From positions 1 through 50,851 of the forward strand of contig JAIRUW010000054.1 in NCBI GenBank assembly GCA_031254195.1: 50,851 bases of DNA, read 5' to 3'. The notes beneath the pieces were generated by a model. The model was not told the origin of the DNA and searched no databases. It was given only the letters and a program-made list of their open reading frames with translations. Numbering within the stretch: position 1 is the stretch's first letter; each line of letters opens with the position of its first letter. This document shows, piece after piece, positions 39,027 through 48,784 of the stretch. The translations under genes and the position numbers were made by a program. The DNA comes from Oscillospiraceae bacterium. GTDB taxonomy: Bacteria; Bacillota; Clostridia; Oscillospirales; UBA929.

Positions 39027-40289
39027 CTACCAACCAAATACCCAGCTCAAAAGCCCGCTTCTCTCTTTGGAAGTGCTGAAAGCGTCTATCGCCCGCACCA
39101 GCAGCATGGCCACCTCGCCCCGCGTCAGCGGGTTGTCGCCCGCCGATACGCCCACATCGTCCAATATTCCCACCGCGTCCAGATTGGCAATCGCCTGGGC
39201 CGACCACGCGGGGACAGCGGCGTCGTCATCCGCGAGCGTCACAGCGGCCGGACGGAGGGCTTTGTTGAGCATAGCGGCGGCCTGACTGAGGGTCACAAGC
39301 TCGTTCGCGTTAATCACGGTGCGCCCGTCCGGCGCGCGCACACCGGAGACGACGCCCGCCTTAAACGCGGCTTGCGCGTAGGGTTTGAACCAATCGGGCA
39401 GCGCCGCGTCGTCATAGAAGCCGGTCGTTGTAACGGGGATGAGCTCCAGCCCGAGGGCGCGGACGACCATCGTAATCATCTCGGCGCGGCTCACCAGATC
39501 GTCGGGCCCAAAATAGTAATTACCGCATACTTGCTTCCCGGTATAAACACCCTCGCTGCACAGGCGAAGCGCGGCGTACTGCGCGGGATGCCCTTCCATA
39601 TCGGCATATGTCGTCTTTGTGGAGGGTTTTTCAATGGAGACACGGATTTTTGCCTCTTTGGAGACATTGCCGTAGGCGTCAACAGCGACATAGCTAAAGG
39701 TATCGGAGCCGGTTTTGTTGCGGAACGGCGTGTAGACAAAGCGCCCGTCCGGCAGTACCTCCACCTCGCCCCGGCGCGGCTTGGACGTAAGGCGGAAGGT
39801 CAGCGCGTCGCCCTCGGGGTCAACAGCGCGGAAAAGCCCTGTGACCGCCACGTTTTTCATCGCTTTTATCTCGATGTCCTGCGCCATCGGGGCGTGGTTG
39901 TCCAGCGCCTGCAAGGTCAGCGATACCGTCATCATCTCATCGACTGTGCCGTCCTGATACACGGGCAGGAAAGCGAAACCGGCTGTCCGGCCGCTGCCAG
40001 ACGACGGGGTATAGCTCAGCAGGTCAAGCGTTTCGGCGGTGACCGCCTCCCCCTCATATAAAACACGCCCGGCGTGGGTGAGAAGGCCGCTTTGAGGAAG
40101 CTCAGTGATGACGATACCGGCTAATTGACGTTCGCCGTCATTGAGGATGGAGGTGAAGTCGGCCTGGGTGAAGGTGACGCTCCTGTCGCCCGCTTTGAAG
40201 ATGGGCGCGGACAGCACCGGCGGGACAGACAGCGCCGTAAGCATGATGAGAGCCGTCAGCAGCGCGATTTTACTCGTTTGGCGTTTCAC
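39027..40289 (-). CDS. SLH-domain surface protein with cadherin/Big-like domain
   Basis: 420 residues. GTG 40289 with AAGGAGG 8-9 bases upstream gives signal peptide MKRQTSKIALLTALIMLTAL. After an N-terminal region of unknown type there is an Ig-like fold of the 'VDPEGDALTFRLTSKPRRGE' type (about 130-225). Residues 230-410 hold three S-layer homology repeats ('FGPDDLVSRAEMITMVVRAL', 'INANELVTLSQAAAMLNKAL', 'SAGDNPLTRGEVAMLLVRAI'), which bind secondary cell-wall polymers. It therefore sits non-covalently on the wall. Own terminator behind it; a small IR TGGCAG/CTGCCA (40312-40329) lies in its leader. Confidence 0.9.
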   Translation of the reverse strand: MKRQTSKIALLTALIMLTALSVPPVLSAPIFKAGDRSVTFTQADFTSILNDGERQLAGIVITELPQSGLLTHAGRVLYEGEAVTAETLDLLSYTPSSGSGRTAGFAFLPVYQDGTVDEMMTVSLTLQALDNHAPMAQDIEIKAMKNVAVTGLFRAVDPEGDALTFRLTSKPRRGEVEVLPDGRFVYTPFRNKTGSDTFSYVAVDAYGNVSKEAKIRVSIEKPSTKTTYADMEGHPAQYAALRLCSEGVYTGKQVCGNYYFGPDDLVSRAEMITMVVRALGLELIPVTTTGFYDDAALPDWFKPYAQAAFKAGVVSGVRAPDGRTVINANELVTLSQAAAMLNKALRPAAVTLADDDAAVPAWSAQAIANLDAVGILDDVGVSAGDNPLTRGEVAMLLVRAIDAFSTSKERSGLLSWVFGW

Positions 40290-40380
40290 GGGAAAGACCT
40301 CCTTGACGTTTTGGCAGTAGTTTCTGCCAGCGCCGTGAGATTATCCCGCGATTGGGAATTGTTCATACTTAATTCATATA

Positions 40381-43300
40381 TTATCTATACAGCTCAAAAT
40401 CCGGTATCATCGCCATAAACCCCGCTTCTTTGAGCGCCCCCGCCGCTTCCTTCGGGTATTGCTTCACAATCAGCCGCCGCAGGTTTGAGTAAATCCGCTT
40501 TTTCATATACCCTTCCACAAACCCCTCCAGCGCTTCCAAAAGTGCGCCGCTGTCAAACACCCGCAGCGTCCCCCCCTGCCGTTCAAAGACAGCCACAGGC
40601 TCTCCCGCTTTCAGCGCCGCAACGGAACCGGGCAGGCAGGTAAACTCCTTTCCTTCCCCGTGCCGCAAAACCTTCCCCCACGGCTGGAACGGGTCGGCAG
40701 CCGAAAGCCAGACGACATCTTTTTGCGGGTTCTCCAGCGCGTACAGGAATCCCTCGTAATCCGAAGCGCGGACAAACTGCGCCCCGGACAGCCCTTCGAT
40801 AAAATACCCTCTCCTGACCTGCCCCGTATACTCCCGCACACGCAAAAACTCCAGCGCCCCCGCCCAAATCAGCGGAAGCCCCGCCATCCTGACCGTCTCG
40901 CGGCAAGCCACGCCGAATTTGTCAAACACACGCTCAAGCTGCTGTTCCACTGATAAAGCAAGTAGCGGGCGGGTGACCTCCCACCGCCCCTCTGTCAGCG
41001 TTTTGACACGGGCGGCCACGCGGCGTTTGGGCGGCGCTTTTTCCATGCGCTCCCGGTCGATAAACTGGCGCACGGGCAAAAAGCTGTCGGCACGGATATG
41101 GCCTTTTTCCATCAGGGAACCTGTCACATCCGATATGCTTTGGCGGTTTGGCAGCAGAGGGGCAAGCGGCGCGGAAAAGCTCGCGCCACGCTTGAGCAGC
41201 GCCTCATAAATGATTTTCTCGTCGTCTTTGAGCTCTTCGGACACCGACGCTGGGTCGGCGTCCCAGTCAATATCCGTCGTCGGGTAAAATGCCAGCCCGC
41301 TTTCCGACATTTGCCAAAACCATTCTCCCCGCGCCAAAAGTGCATCGAGCAGTGCCGCATTATAGCCGCCTGTACGTGCCGGGAACAAAGCGCCTTCCCA
41401 CAGCGCCGGGGCTAGGGGCAGGCCGCTTAGGGAAGCGACCGCCCTCCGCAGCTGTTCGTCCGGCGTGGCGGAGACGGCTGATCTGCCTGCCATCCAAGCC
41501 GCGTACCGCTCCGGCGGCACAGTTCTGACCTGTCTGCGCCGGGCGGCGACCGTCTCATGCCGGGCGCGCTCATACACATCCTTGTGGTAGTAAACGCCGT
41601 CATCCTCCACGATAGAACCGGCTTCGCGTAATCGGGAAAGAGTCTCCCGCACCGTATCAGCCGGGAGGAAGTAGCGTTCCGAAACCTGCCCGGCCGTCTG
41701 CGCCCCGCGGTAACGCAATGAGCGCCGCACGATATTTGCACAGTCTTCCCCGCCCTCCGCCAGCCGCCCATATTCATCGCTATGCTCCGCCGCGATCCAT
41801 AACCCCGGTTCCACATAGAGGGCACGTCTTTGCCCCGCAAGGGATTCATACCACTCGGCGGGCAGTTCAAGCTCCCCGGCAATCAGGTCGCCTTCCATCA
41901 TCAGCAACGAATGGAGCTGCCTTTCATCCTCCGGCAGCCTGTGCCGCTCCGCCAGACGCGCCAGGTGCTCGGCGGCGGGCTTGATCTTCTGCATTTCCTC
42001 CAGCATATCCTGCGCTGCGCCCTTGATTTTGTCCGAGCTGGGAGTATAGTCGTAGAGGATGTCAGCTTCCGCCTGCCGCCTTAGAGGAAGCGACATCGGC
42101 GACGGGAACGGCGTCTGCACTTCGCGCACCGTAATCTGCCCCGAACGAACACCGTCCAGCAGCCATTCCAAGCCCTCCAGATCCCAATAGTCCTCAAGGC
42201 ATTCGCGCTTGGCCTCTCGAATGAGCGGGTGGTTTTCACAGTGGATGACAGAATCCAGCATCTCGGCGCTGCGCAGACGCTGTACCCAGAGCGGCTGGCG
42301 TTTGCCTTTGCGTACGCCCATCATCAGCGCGCGCCCGGCGTTGTAACGGAAGGCCATGTTAAACAGCGACGTAGACGGCAACAGCGCTTCCAGCAAAGGG
42401 CGGGCCTCCTCCGGGCGTATGGCCGTCAGCAGCCCTTCCGGCAGAACGCCCCCGAAGCACGCCGTTAGCAATAGTCCGTCGTCGTCGGCATAGCAGTATG
42501 TTTCCATCTTGAACACCCGCTTGACCGCTTCCTGTATCAGCAATGACAGCGGCACGTTGACCTGCTTGCCGAACACTGAATGCACCATGATCTGCGTCTC
42601 GCCCATTTCGTTGGCAAAGTGCTCCACGATCACAGTGCGGTCGTCCGGGAGCCCCCCGGTCGATTCCAACTGCTGTGACAGGAATGCAGCCGTATGCCGT
42701 GCCATCGTTTCATCCAGAGTCCACGCGCGCAAAAGGCCCGTTACCGTTCCGGTTTTACTGGTATCATTGAGCTTTCGCAATAGTGACCCAAAAGCAAGCC
42801 CCGTCTGCAAGCGCCGGGAGAGCCACGGCAATTTCCAAAACGGAGGCTGTACACCCGCCGTCGAGGTCTGCGCGACCGTGACCACTTCCTTGTCCATTTT
42901 TATGATCTTCCACGCGAACGTACCCAGCAGAAAGCTGTCCCCCACCCGCGCTTCGCCCACAAACTCTTCATCGAGTTCGCCCAACTTGACGCCGCTTTCC
43001 GTTTTGACGGCATACATGCCCGTATCCGGGATGACGCCGCCCGCCGACACCGCCAGCATCCGGCTGTAGGAATCCCCTTCCACTCGCCCGTTAACGCGGT
43101 CATAGAGGATTCGCGGGCGGACAGGCAAATCCCGTTTATGCTCATAGTCCCCCGCGAGCATTTCCAGCACCGACGTCACATCCTCCCGTGTGACTTCACG
43201 GAAGGGATAAGCGCAGGACAGCAGCCCCATGACGTCATCAATGGTGTAACTTCCGTCGGACGCCATGGAGACAAGGTGCTGTGCCAAGACGTCTAAGCAT

Positions 43301-44520
43301 AGCCTTGGCGGGCGGAGCCGCTCTATGCCGCCGTTCAGCGCCACCCGCGCCGTCAGCCCACAGGCCAGCCCCTCGGCGGCGGTGCGGGGGAAGATGTCCA
43401 TGACGCTTACCCGCCCCGGGTTGTGCCCGGCGCGGCCCAAACGCTGCATGAGGCCGGAAATCGTACTGGGACAGCCGACCTGCATGACCCGATCAATGTC
43501 GCCCACGTCAATTCCCAACTCCATCGACGATGTAGCGCACAGCAGGCGTAACGCCCCACTCCGTAGGTCGTTCTCAGCTTTGAAACGCTGTTCTCTTGAG
43601 ACGCATCCGTGATGGGTTTTGGCAAACGCCGACTCTGCGGATTGCGTACCCGCCTGCTGATTCACGTAATACGCCAGCTTTTCGGCATTCCTGCGCCCTT
43701 CGGTAAACGCGATCACACTGCGCGACGCTTGGCAGCGGTCATACACCGCGCTGGCAAGCTCCGGCCAGACGGTGCCGTGTGGCAGGCTGTGCATGTTCTC
43801 CGCCGGGGCGGTCACGGAAATGGCGATCTCTTTTTGCATTCCAGGCGCCACAACCGTCACCGGCGCCGAGCAGGCGAGGTATTCCGCCGCCGCTTCCGGC
43901 GGTTCGACGGTCGCGGACAGTCCGATCCGTTGCAGCGGCTTTCCGCACAATTTATCCAGCCGGGCAAGGGAAAGCATCAGGTGTGCGCCGCGCTTAGAGT
44001 CAATCATCGCGTGCAGTTCGTCAAGTATGATAATTTTAGCTGTTTGCAGCATCGTCTTGCCCGATTTGCTTGTCAGCAGCAGATAGAGGGATTCCGGCGT
44101 GGTTATAAGGATGTGAGGCGGAGATTTGACCATCTTCTGCCGCTCATAGGGCGTGGTGTCCCCTGTCCTGATGGCTGTTTTCACTTCGTTGAACTCGGAC
44201 AGCCCGTTGAGCGGGCGGCGCAGGTTCTCCCTGATGTCTCCCGCCAGCGCCTTGAGCGGGGAGATATAGATCAGATGCAGCTCGTCCTCCAGCGCTCCCG
44301 CCCTTGCCTGTGCCAGAAACCGGTCTATAAACACCAAAAAGGCCGACAGCGTCTTTCCGGTGCCGGTCGGCGCGCTCACAAGCGTATGCCCGCCCGCCGC
44401 GATAGCGGGCCACGCCTCCTTTTGCGCGGCGGTAGGTTTGCCTAGTGTTTTTTCAAACCATAGGCGGGTAGCTTCATGAAAAAGGGTCAGCGCACCGTGT
44501 TTCTCACTATTGGCCATCAT
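40381..44520 (-). CDS. lhr: Lhr-type large ATP-dependent helicase
   Basis: 1379 residues. Superfamily 2 helicase for DNA or DNA/RNA unwinding in repair. N-terminal core: QKEAWPAI (Q-motif region), Walker A APTGTGKT (about 48), motif Ib TTPESL, motif II DELH (about 166, where DEVH is commonest), SAT motif LSATVEP, and motif VI MQRLGRAGHNPG. After the two RecA domains come a winged helix and beta-barrel (Lhr core) and a long C-terminal region with further winged-helix-like segments, shorter than in E. coli Lhr (about 1540). The first two codons are both ATG (44520, 44517); no good RBS is seen, but the gene overlaps the thioesterase stop, so coupling is likely. Confidence 0.93.
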   Translation of the reverse strand: MMANSEKHGALTLFHEATRLWFEKTLGKPTAAQKEAWPAIAAGGHTLVSAPTGTGKTLSAFLVFIDRFLAQARAGALEDELHLIYISPLKALAGDIRENLRRPLNGLSEFNEVKTAIRTGDTTPYERQKMVKSPPHILITTPESLYLLLTSKSGKTMLQTAKIIILDELHAMIDSKRGAHLMLSLARLDKLCGKPLQRIGLSATVEPPEAAAEYLACSAPVTVVAPGMQKEIAISVTAPAENMHSLPHGTVWPELASAVYDRCQASRSVIAFTEGRRNAEKLAYYVNQQAGTQSAESAFAKTHHGCVSREQRFKAENDLRSGALRLLCATSSMELGIDVGDIDRVMQVGCPSTISGLMQRLGRAGHNPGRVSVMDIFPRTAAEGLACGLTARVALNGGIERLRPPRLCLDVLAQHLVSMASDGSYTIDDVMGLLSCAYPFREVTREDVTSVLEMLAGDYEHKRDLPVRPRILYDRVNGRVEGDSYSRMLAVSAGGVIPDTGMYAVKTESGVKLGELDEEFVGEARVGDSFLLGTFAWKIIKMDKEVVTVAQTSTAGVQPPFWKLPWLSRRLQTGLAFGSLLRKLNDTSKTGTVTGLLRAWTLDETMARHTAAFLSQQLESTGGLPDDRTVIVEHFANEMGETQIMVHSVFGKQVNVPLSLLIQEAVKRVFKMETYCYADDDGLLLTACFGGVLPEGLLTAIRPEEARPLLEALLPSTSLFNMAFRYNAGRALMMGVRKGKRQPLWVQRLRSAEMLDSVIHCENHPLIREAKRECLEDYWDLEGLEWLLDGVRSGQITVREVQTPFPSPMSLPLRRQAEADILYDYTPSSDKIKGAAQDMLEEMQKIKPAAEHLARLAERHRLPEDERQLHSLLMMEGDLIAGELELPAEWYESLAGQRRALYVEPGLWIAAEHSDEYGRLAEGGEDCANIVRRSLRYRGAQTAGQVSERYFLPADTVRETLSRLREAGSIVEDDGVYYHKDVYERARHETVAARRRQVRTVPPERYAAWMAGRSAVSATPDEQLRRAVASLSGLPLAPALWEGALFPARTGGYNAALLDALLARGEWFWQMSESGLAFYPTTDIDWDADPASVSEELKDDEKIIYEALLKRGASFSAPLAPLLPNRQSISDVTGSLMEKGHIRADSFLPVRQFIDRERMEKAPPKRRVAARVKTLTEGRWEVTRPLLALSVEQQLERVFDKFGVACRETVRMAGLPLIWAGALEFLRVREYTGQVRRGYFIEGLSGAQFVRASDYEGFLYALENPQKDVVWLSAADPFQPWGKVLRHGEGKEFTCLPGSVAALKAGEPVAVFERQGGTLRVFDSGALLEALEGFVEGYMKKRIYSNLRRLIVKQYPKEAAGALKEAGFMAMIPDFELYR

Positions 44521-44941
44521 TTTCTACTGCAATGGATTCAAATAGCGCATAAAGCTCTGGCTGCGCCTTTTTGAGCGACGCCGGCCTTTGGGCCCGGCTG
44601 TCGAAACAACAGTGCTTTGTATGCCCCGTCGCACGGAGCTTGCCTGTATCCGCGTCGGTGACAGTATAGTCCACCGTCATCCGCAAAGGTGAAAGCTCGG
44701 TAATCCGCGCCTGTATCCGCACCGTATCGCTGAACCGCACCATCGACTTATACTCGCAGGACACAGACAGCAGTACCAGGTCATACCCGCTGTCCACCGT
44801 CTGCCTGTAGCCGTAGCCCGTCTGCTCCATGAAATCGACGCGGGCTTCCTCAAACCAGCGGATATAGTTGGAGTGATGGATTATGCCCATCTGGTCTGTT
44901 TCGTAAAACTGCGCTTTGCGAAGGTAAGGCTGGATTTTCAT
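44507..44941 (-). CDS. Acyl-CoA thioesterase, 4HBT hotdog fold (YbgC/FadM type)
   Basis: 144 residues. N-terminal 'FYETDQMGIIHHSNYIRWFE' is the catalytic signature of the YbgC/FadM group (Asp in D.MG..hH.nY). The rest alternates strands as in the hotdog fold. Hydrolyses acyl-CoA or acyl-ACP in the cytosol; chain-length preference unknown. AAGGGGA 7 bases before the ATG. Its 3' end overlaps the lhr start by 14 bases. Confidence 0.9.
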   Translation of the reverse strand: MKIQPYLRKAQFYETDQMGIIHHSNYIRWFEEARVDFMEQTGYGYRQTVDSGYDLVLLSVSCEYKSMVRFSDTVRIQARITELSPLRMTVDYTVTDADTGKLRATGHTKHCCFDSRAQRPASLKKAQPELYALFESIAVENDGQ

Positions 44942-44976
44942 ACAAACATCCCCTTAAAACAGTACATCTGTATTCA

Positions 44977-45006
44977 ATCCTACCATATCCGTAGCGGAAC
45001 CGTCAA
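44977..45006 (-). promoter_or_regulatory. Possible promoter of the thioesterase-lhr unit
   Basis: Minus strand TTGACG (45006-45001), an 18-base spacer and TAGGAT (44982-44977); the -35 overlaps the stop codon of the upstream SLH-GLUG gene. Confidence 0.45.
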
Positions 45007-47303
45007 GGGCAATGTTCAGATGGGCAGTGTGGATGGCGCAGCGCGGGCAGGCTGGCAGCGCCCCAATCCCACGCGCCGCCGCCGTCCGGCGGGTACCATG
45101 CCGCAAGGGTTTTCCACCAGCTTTTCGGGGAATCCCCGAACATGATGGACGCGGTAACTCCATCCTTACTCCCATCCGGCAATGAAAACCCTTTTAAGGC
45201 GCCGTTTACCATCAACCACATATCCCTTGCGAAATTATTCGTCAATGAGCCTCCTTGCCCATTTCCGGTAACCCGTCCTATATTGCAGGAATCATTGCCG
45301 ATTGATACAAGCGGGTTGAAGGCCACACAATCGATAATACTCCCTCCCTCAACACACTCTCCTGCAATTCCACCGGCATAGTCTTCCGCGTAAACAGAAC
45401 AAGCCGCGTAAGAAATCTCCACGCGGCCGCCTTCATTTCTGCCCACAATTCCGCCTATATAGCATCTTCCTGATACAATACTTCCTTCATCAATATACAC
45501 ATCGCGAATCTCACCGCCACCGGCGACAAGGCCCGCGAAACCTCCGACAAAATCGCTTCCCGTCACCCGCGCGCCAATCAATCCGATATTCTGGACCCGT
45601 CCGCTAAGTATATACCCAAACAGACCTTGATAATCAGCATCTTTGTCGTTTATGACAAGGTGTCTAATCGTATGTCCGCGCCCGTCGAAGCTGCCTGTAA
45701 AAGGGCTGTCCGGGTAACTGCCGATTGGTTTCCATGAATCGATCCCCGCCGCCGCCAGATCAATGTCCTGCAACAGGACGTAGTGCATCTTCAGGCCTTC
45801 CGGCGTATGAATCATGCTAACGAAATCCTGTATGTTGTCCTGTGTGACGAAGAACGGCGATCCATCCGGCTCAGACACAGGCGATTCATCCTTGGCGATA
45901 TAATAGGCTCTTTCCTCTATCCCTTCATACCGGCCAATCCCCTCTATTACCACTGTCGCCCAGCCCGGCCCGTTATGATTGAAATAGGTTGCCTTGTAGT
46001 CCACATTTTCTGAAAGAAAAGCCTTAATCTCTGTGTCGAATATCGTCACTTCCGGCGTGACAGGGCCGCCTGTGAAGGGTTCAGGGTCGGCGATAAAGAT
46101 GATCTCCAGCGTTATATCTTTGCGTTCTATGTCGCCGGGGCCTGGATTGGGCGATAGTTCAGGGAGCGGCGGCGCAGGCGCTGGCGCAGAAGGCGGCGGT
46201 ACGGGAGAAGGCTCAGGATTTGGTGCAGGAGTGGGCAATGGTGCCGGGGATGGCACAGATGGAGAAGGTCCCGGTGCTGATGGAAGCGCCGGTGAGGGTG
46301 TGGGTTCAGGCACAGGTTCAGGCGAGGGCATGGGGGACGGTACAGACGGAGAGGGCATGGGTTCTGGCGGAAGTGGTGGCGAGGGCGCTGGGGATGGCAA
46401 AGATATAGAGGGGACGCGATCGTATGGCACAGAGGAATACAGCGGGGGCTTCTCATCTTGCGGCAGATTTATTGTTTGATTCTCCAGATGCGGCGAATAT
46501 TCATCCATGACGCCTAACAGCAGCCCGGTTTGCCCGTCCCCCAATGTCAGACGTATCGGCGAGGCTCCTGCCGCATCGGGTTTGTCAAAAACAATCCCTC
46601 CCATGACCCGGACGTTGTCAAGCTCGATCAAACCACCGCCGCAGATGACGAGGCGGCCTTCGATTATGATGTTGGAGAGCTTGACCGGTTTATCGCCTAG
46701 GCTTTCCGAAAGCAGGAGATCCCCATGGATCGTTATCGAGGACAATAGTGTTTCATTATTGCGAAGAACCTTACATCCGTTATCATCACCCGATTCTGTG
46801 GCACAGTAGATTGCCTGTTTGAGGAACACATCCGCCTTTTCCGCTGTCAAAATCTCATTGGGCCTTACGACCTCCTCCTCAATGATCCCGGTACGCCGCA
46901 GAGCGTCTATGGAGGAAGCCGCCCATGGGGACGCGCCGCTCTCAAAAACAGAAACTACCCCAACATCCAGTCGGAGTAGTTTCGCAATCATCACAGCGGC
47001 CATTTCCCATGTCACAGGGTCATCCGGCCCGATACGCCCGCCGCCATACCCGGACGCATAGATAGACGCGGCTATGTGGGAAGCGTGGTCATCGGGATCT
47101 ACGTCGGTATAGGTTATATTCGGCGTTAAGGGAAGGGTATCGTATCCCATACGGGCGTTCAGCATCGCGAAAAATTCCCCGCGTGTCAGCGGAACATCTT
47201 TCGTTTTCAGCTTATCCCCATCCGCCGCAAACGAAAGAAGGAGCCCCATAATCAGCAGCAGCGACAGCGCGGAAAAACAGACCTTCACTATTCTCGAACC
47301 CAT
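45003..47303 (-). CDS. SLH-anchored surface protein with proline-rich linker and GLUG repeats
   Basis: 766 residues. ATG 47303 has GGGAG 9 bases upstream. Signal peptide MGSRIVKVCFSALSLLLIMG. Two SLH-like repeats (about 30-175, 'LTRGEFFAMLNARMGYDTLP', 'IGPDDPVTWEMAAVMIAKLL') give wall attachment. A short beta-helix-like segment ('IIIEGRLVICGGGLIELDNV') follows, then a ~100-residue Pro/Ser/Ala linker (about 288-391) of PSPxPxP type, an Ig-like 'FTGGPVTPEVTIFD...VDYKATYFNHNG' domain, and a GLUG beta-helix (about 490-680, 'GLFGYILSGRVQNIGLIGAR', 'YIGGIVGRNEGGRVEISYAA'). Its GLUG part is related in style to that of the giant prepilin. Own promoter at 47329-47357. Confidence 0.88.
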   Translation of the reverse strand: MGSRIVKVCFSALSLLLIMGLLLSFAADGDKLKTKDVPLTRGEFFAMLNARMGYDTLPLTPNITYTDVDPDDHASHIAASIYASGYGGGRIGPDDPVTWEMAAVMIAKLLRLDVGVVSVFESGASPWAASSIDALRRTGIIEEEVVRPNEILTAEKADVFLKQAIYCATESGDDNGCKVLRNNETLLSSITIHGDLLLSESLGDKPVKLSNIIIEGRLVICGGGLIELDNVRVMGGIVFDKPDAAGASPIRLTLGDGQTGLLLGVMDEYSPHLENQTINLPQDEKPPLYSSVPYDRVPSISLPSPAPSPPLPPEPMPSPSVPSPMPSPEPVPEPTPSPALPSAPGPSPSVPSPAPLPTPAPNPEPSPVPPPSAPAPAPPLPELSPNPGPGDIERKDITLEIIFIADPEPFTGGPVTPEVTIFDTEIKAFLSENVDYKATYFNHNGPGWATVVIEGIGRYEGIEERAYYIAKDESPVSEPDGSPFFVTQDNIQDFVSMIHTPEGLKMHYVLLQDIDLAAAGIDSWKPIGSYPDSPFTGSFDGRGHTIRHLVINDKDADYQGLFGYILSGRVQNIGLIGARVTGSDFVGGFAGLVAGGGEIRDVYIDEGSIVSGRCYIGGIVGRNEGGRVEISYAACSVYAEDYAGGIAGECVEGGSIIDCVAFNPLVSIGNDSCNIGRVTGNGQGGSLTNNFARDMWLMVNGALKGFSLPDGSKDGVTASIMFGDSPKSWWKTLAAWYPPDGGGAWDWGAASLPALRHPHCPSEHCP

Positions 47304-47328
47304 GTCGAAATACTCCCTTTTTTGTCGT

Positions 47329-47357
47329 ATTATAACAAAAGGGGGAAATCGCCACAA
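47329..47357 (-). promoter_or_regulatory. Promoter of the SLH-GLUG gene
   Basis: Minus strand TTGTGG (47357-47352), a 17-base spacer and TATAAT (47334-47329), 26 bases before the ATG. Confidence 0.7.
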
Positions 47358-47398
47358 GGCACAATAGCAGTAAACTTGATATTTATTTTATTGATAAT

Positions 47399-47836
47399 TC
47401 ACATTGCTCTTATCATCCTATAATGCGGCCCGGCTGTAGGAATCTCAAATAGTTCCCCGTGGCGCTCCCAGCCATGGCGCAGATAAAAATCCACCGCGCC
47501 GATCCGGGCGTCGCACCATAGCAAGCCAATCCCCATCTGCTTAACACGGTCTGTGCCCGCCAGCAGCATCAGCGTCCCGACGCCCCGCCCGCGCGCCTCG
47601 GGCAAAACGGCCATGCCGCGCAGCCGGTACGCGGGCGTGTCCGGCTCTTCCGGGTACGGTTCCGGTTGGAATGTGGCAACACCGGTTTGGCGGGACTCCA
47701 CCCACCCACCCAGATGGAAGACGCCGGGCAGCTTGTCTGTATCCCAATAGCAGCTTTCCCTCGGCAGGCCCTGCCGCAGGACGATGTGGCGTATGTCATA
47801 GGTAAGCTCCGGTGGTATTTCTTTCACGGCGATCAT
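47399..47836 (-). CDS. GNAT family N-acetyltransferase
   Basis: 145 residues, cytosolic. The acetyl-CoA loop is in RLRGMAVLPEARGRGVGTLM (R/QxxGxG/A form), followed by a beta-alpha end with FYLRHGWERHGE. Substrate unknown. ATG 47836 overlaps the previous stop (ATGA), so it is coupled with the other acetyltransferase. Confidence 0.88.
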   Translation of the reverse strand: MIAVKEIPPELTYDIRHIVLRQGLPRESCYWDTDKLPGVFHLGGWVESRQTGVATFQPEPYPEEPDTPAYRLRGMAVLPEARGRGVGTLMLLAGTDRVKQMGIGLLWCDARIGAVDFYLRHGWERHGELFEIPTAGPHYRMIRAM

Positions 47837-48384
47837 GTAGTAAAGACCCCTTCCAGCGTATCGTCAGGCAGTTTGACCCGCTCCCACAGCCAGTATCTCC
47901 CGAAGGACGGCTGGCGGGCATAGAGGGTTTTCTCCAGAACCCTGTGGGACGCGACGTTTTCCGGCAGCGTCAGTGCTGTCACGCGCTCCACGCGGTAGTC
48001 TTTTTGCAGAAGGGCCAGCCGCGTCAGGGCGCCGACCGCCTCGGTCATATACCCTTTGTTGCGGAACCCTTCCAAAAGCCCGTAGCCGATCTCTACCGTA
48101 TGCCGCGCCGCCGGCGGGCCTTTCAGCCCCGCCTCCCCAATCAGCGTCCGCTCTTCCCTCTCAATGATCAGCCACGAGGTAGACAGGAGCCACGAACGCG
48201 GGGCCTGACGGATCAGCTCGCTCTTGGCCTTATAGAGCTTGCGCTTAGCGCGCGTCTCCCAAAAGCCAATATAGGGCGTTGCCGCGCCATAGGACCGTAC
48301 GACGGCGGCGAGGTCTTTTATCGCTTTTTGCAAATCTTCGGCTGTCATCGGATAGAGTATAAGCCGCCGCGTTTCGATGCGCAT
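47833..48384 (-). CDS. GNAT family N-acetyltransferase, RimJ/RimL type
   Basis: 183 residues. Starts MRIETRRLILYPMTAEDL, the RimJ/RimL opening, with 'VEIGYGLLEGFRNKGYMTEA' for acetyl-CoA binding and 'ENVASHRVLEKTL' near the end. ATG 48384 chosen because GGGGAGGA is 7 bases upstream. The acceptor could be a protein N-terminus, ribosomal protein or small molecule. Confidence 0.9.
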   Translation of the reverse strand: MRIETRRLILYPMTAEDLQKAIKDLAAVVRSYGAATPYIGFWETRAKRKLYKAKSELIRQAPRSWLLSTSWLIIEREERTLIGEAGLKGPPAARHTVEIGYGLLEGFRNKGYMTEAVGALTRLALLQKDYRVERVTALTLPENVASHRVLEKTLYARQPSFGRYWLWERVKLPDDTLEGVFTT

Positions 48385-48504
48385 GTCCCATCCTCCCCAC
48401 TGTGTAAAAGAGCCGAGCAATCCAGCAACACCAAGCGTACGCTAGGCGTGGGCGGCGAAATTCGCTTTCGACGCCCGCGGGCATTGCGAGGCTTGACACG
48501 ATAT

Positions 48505-48533
48505 ATTATATAAGAAGACCCATAAAGTATCAA
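48505..48533 (-). promoter_or_regulatory. Promoter of the acetyltransferase pair
   Basis: Minus strand TTGATA (48533-48528), a 17-base spacer and TATAAT (48510-48505). Leader of about 115 bases. Confidence 0.6.
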
Positions 48534-48784
48534 GCCCCACCGGGATAGTCCGGCGTGGTTACACGCCAGCGAATGAAAGCGCGAAACAGGGTAGAATTAT
48601 AACACATAAAAAGTCTTGATTCGTCGTTTTTTGTGTGTTATTATAATAAGGTAAAATTTTCTACGCTCGGCAAACTGGCAGGGAGCTGGAAGTAAAATCT
48701 ATTTTTTGAACAGGACATACTGTTGTCGTGTTTCGTATGGTAAAATCCAATGAGATTATATATAATGATTGGGGATATGGAAAA
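48534..48784. other. Intergenic stretch between divergent genes
   Basis: No ORF with support. It contains a 6-bp hairpin GGCGTG/CACGCC (48552-48567) and an imperfect AT-rich inverted repeat (48596-48612 against 48627-48647). TTGATT (48616) and TATAAT (48642-48647) are 20 bases apart, which is long for a promoter. A second TATAAT is at 48761-48766 without a clear -35. Confidence 0.5.

Noticed and set aside
46130..46440. Gly-rich plus-strand ORF opposite the Pro-rich linker
   Set aside because: It is the reverse frame of the Pro/Ser linker of the SLH-GLUG protein. The low complexity was considered as a possible assembly fault, but the sense frame stays open through it.
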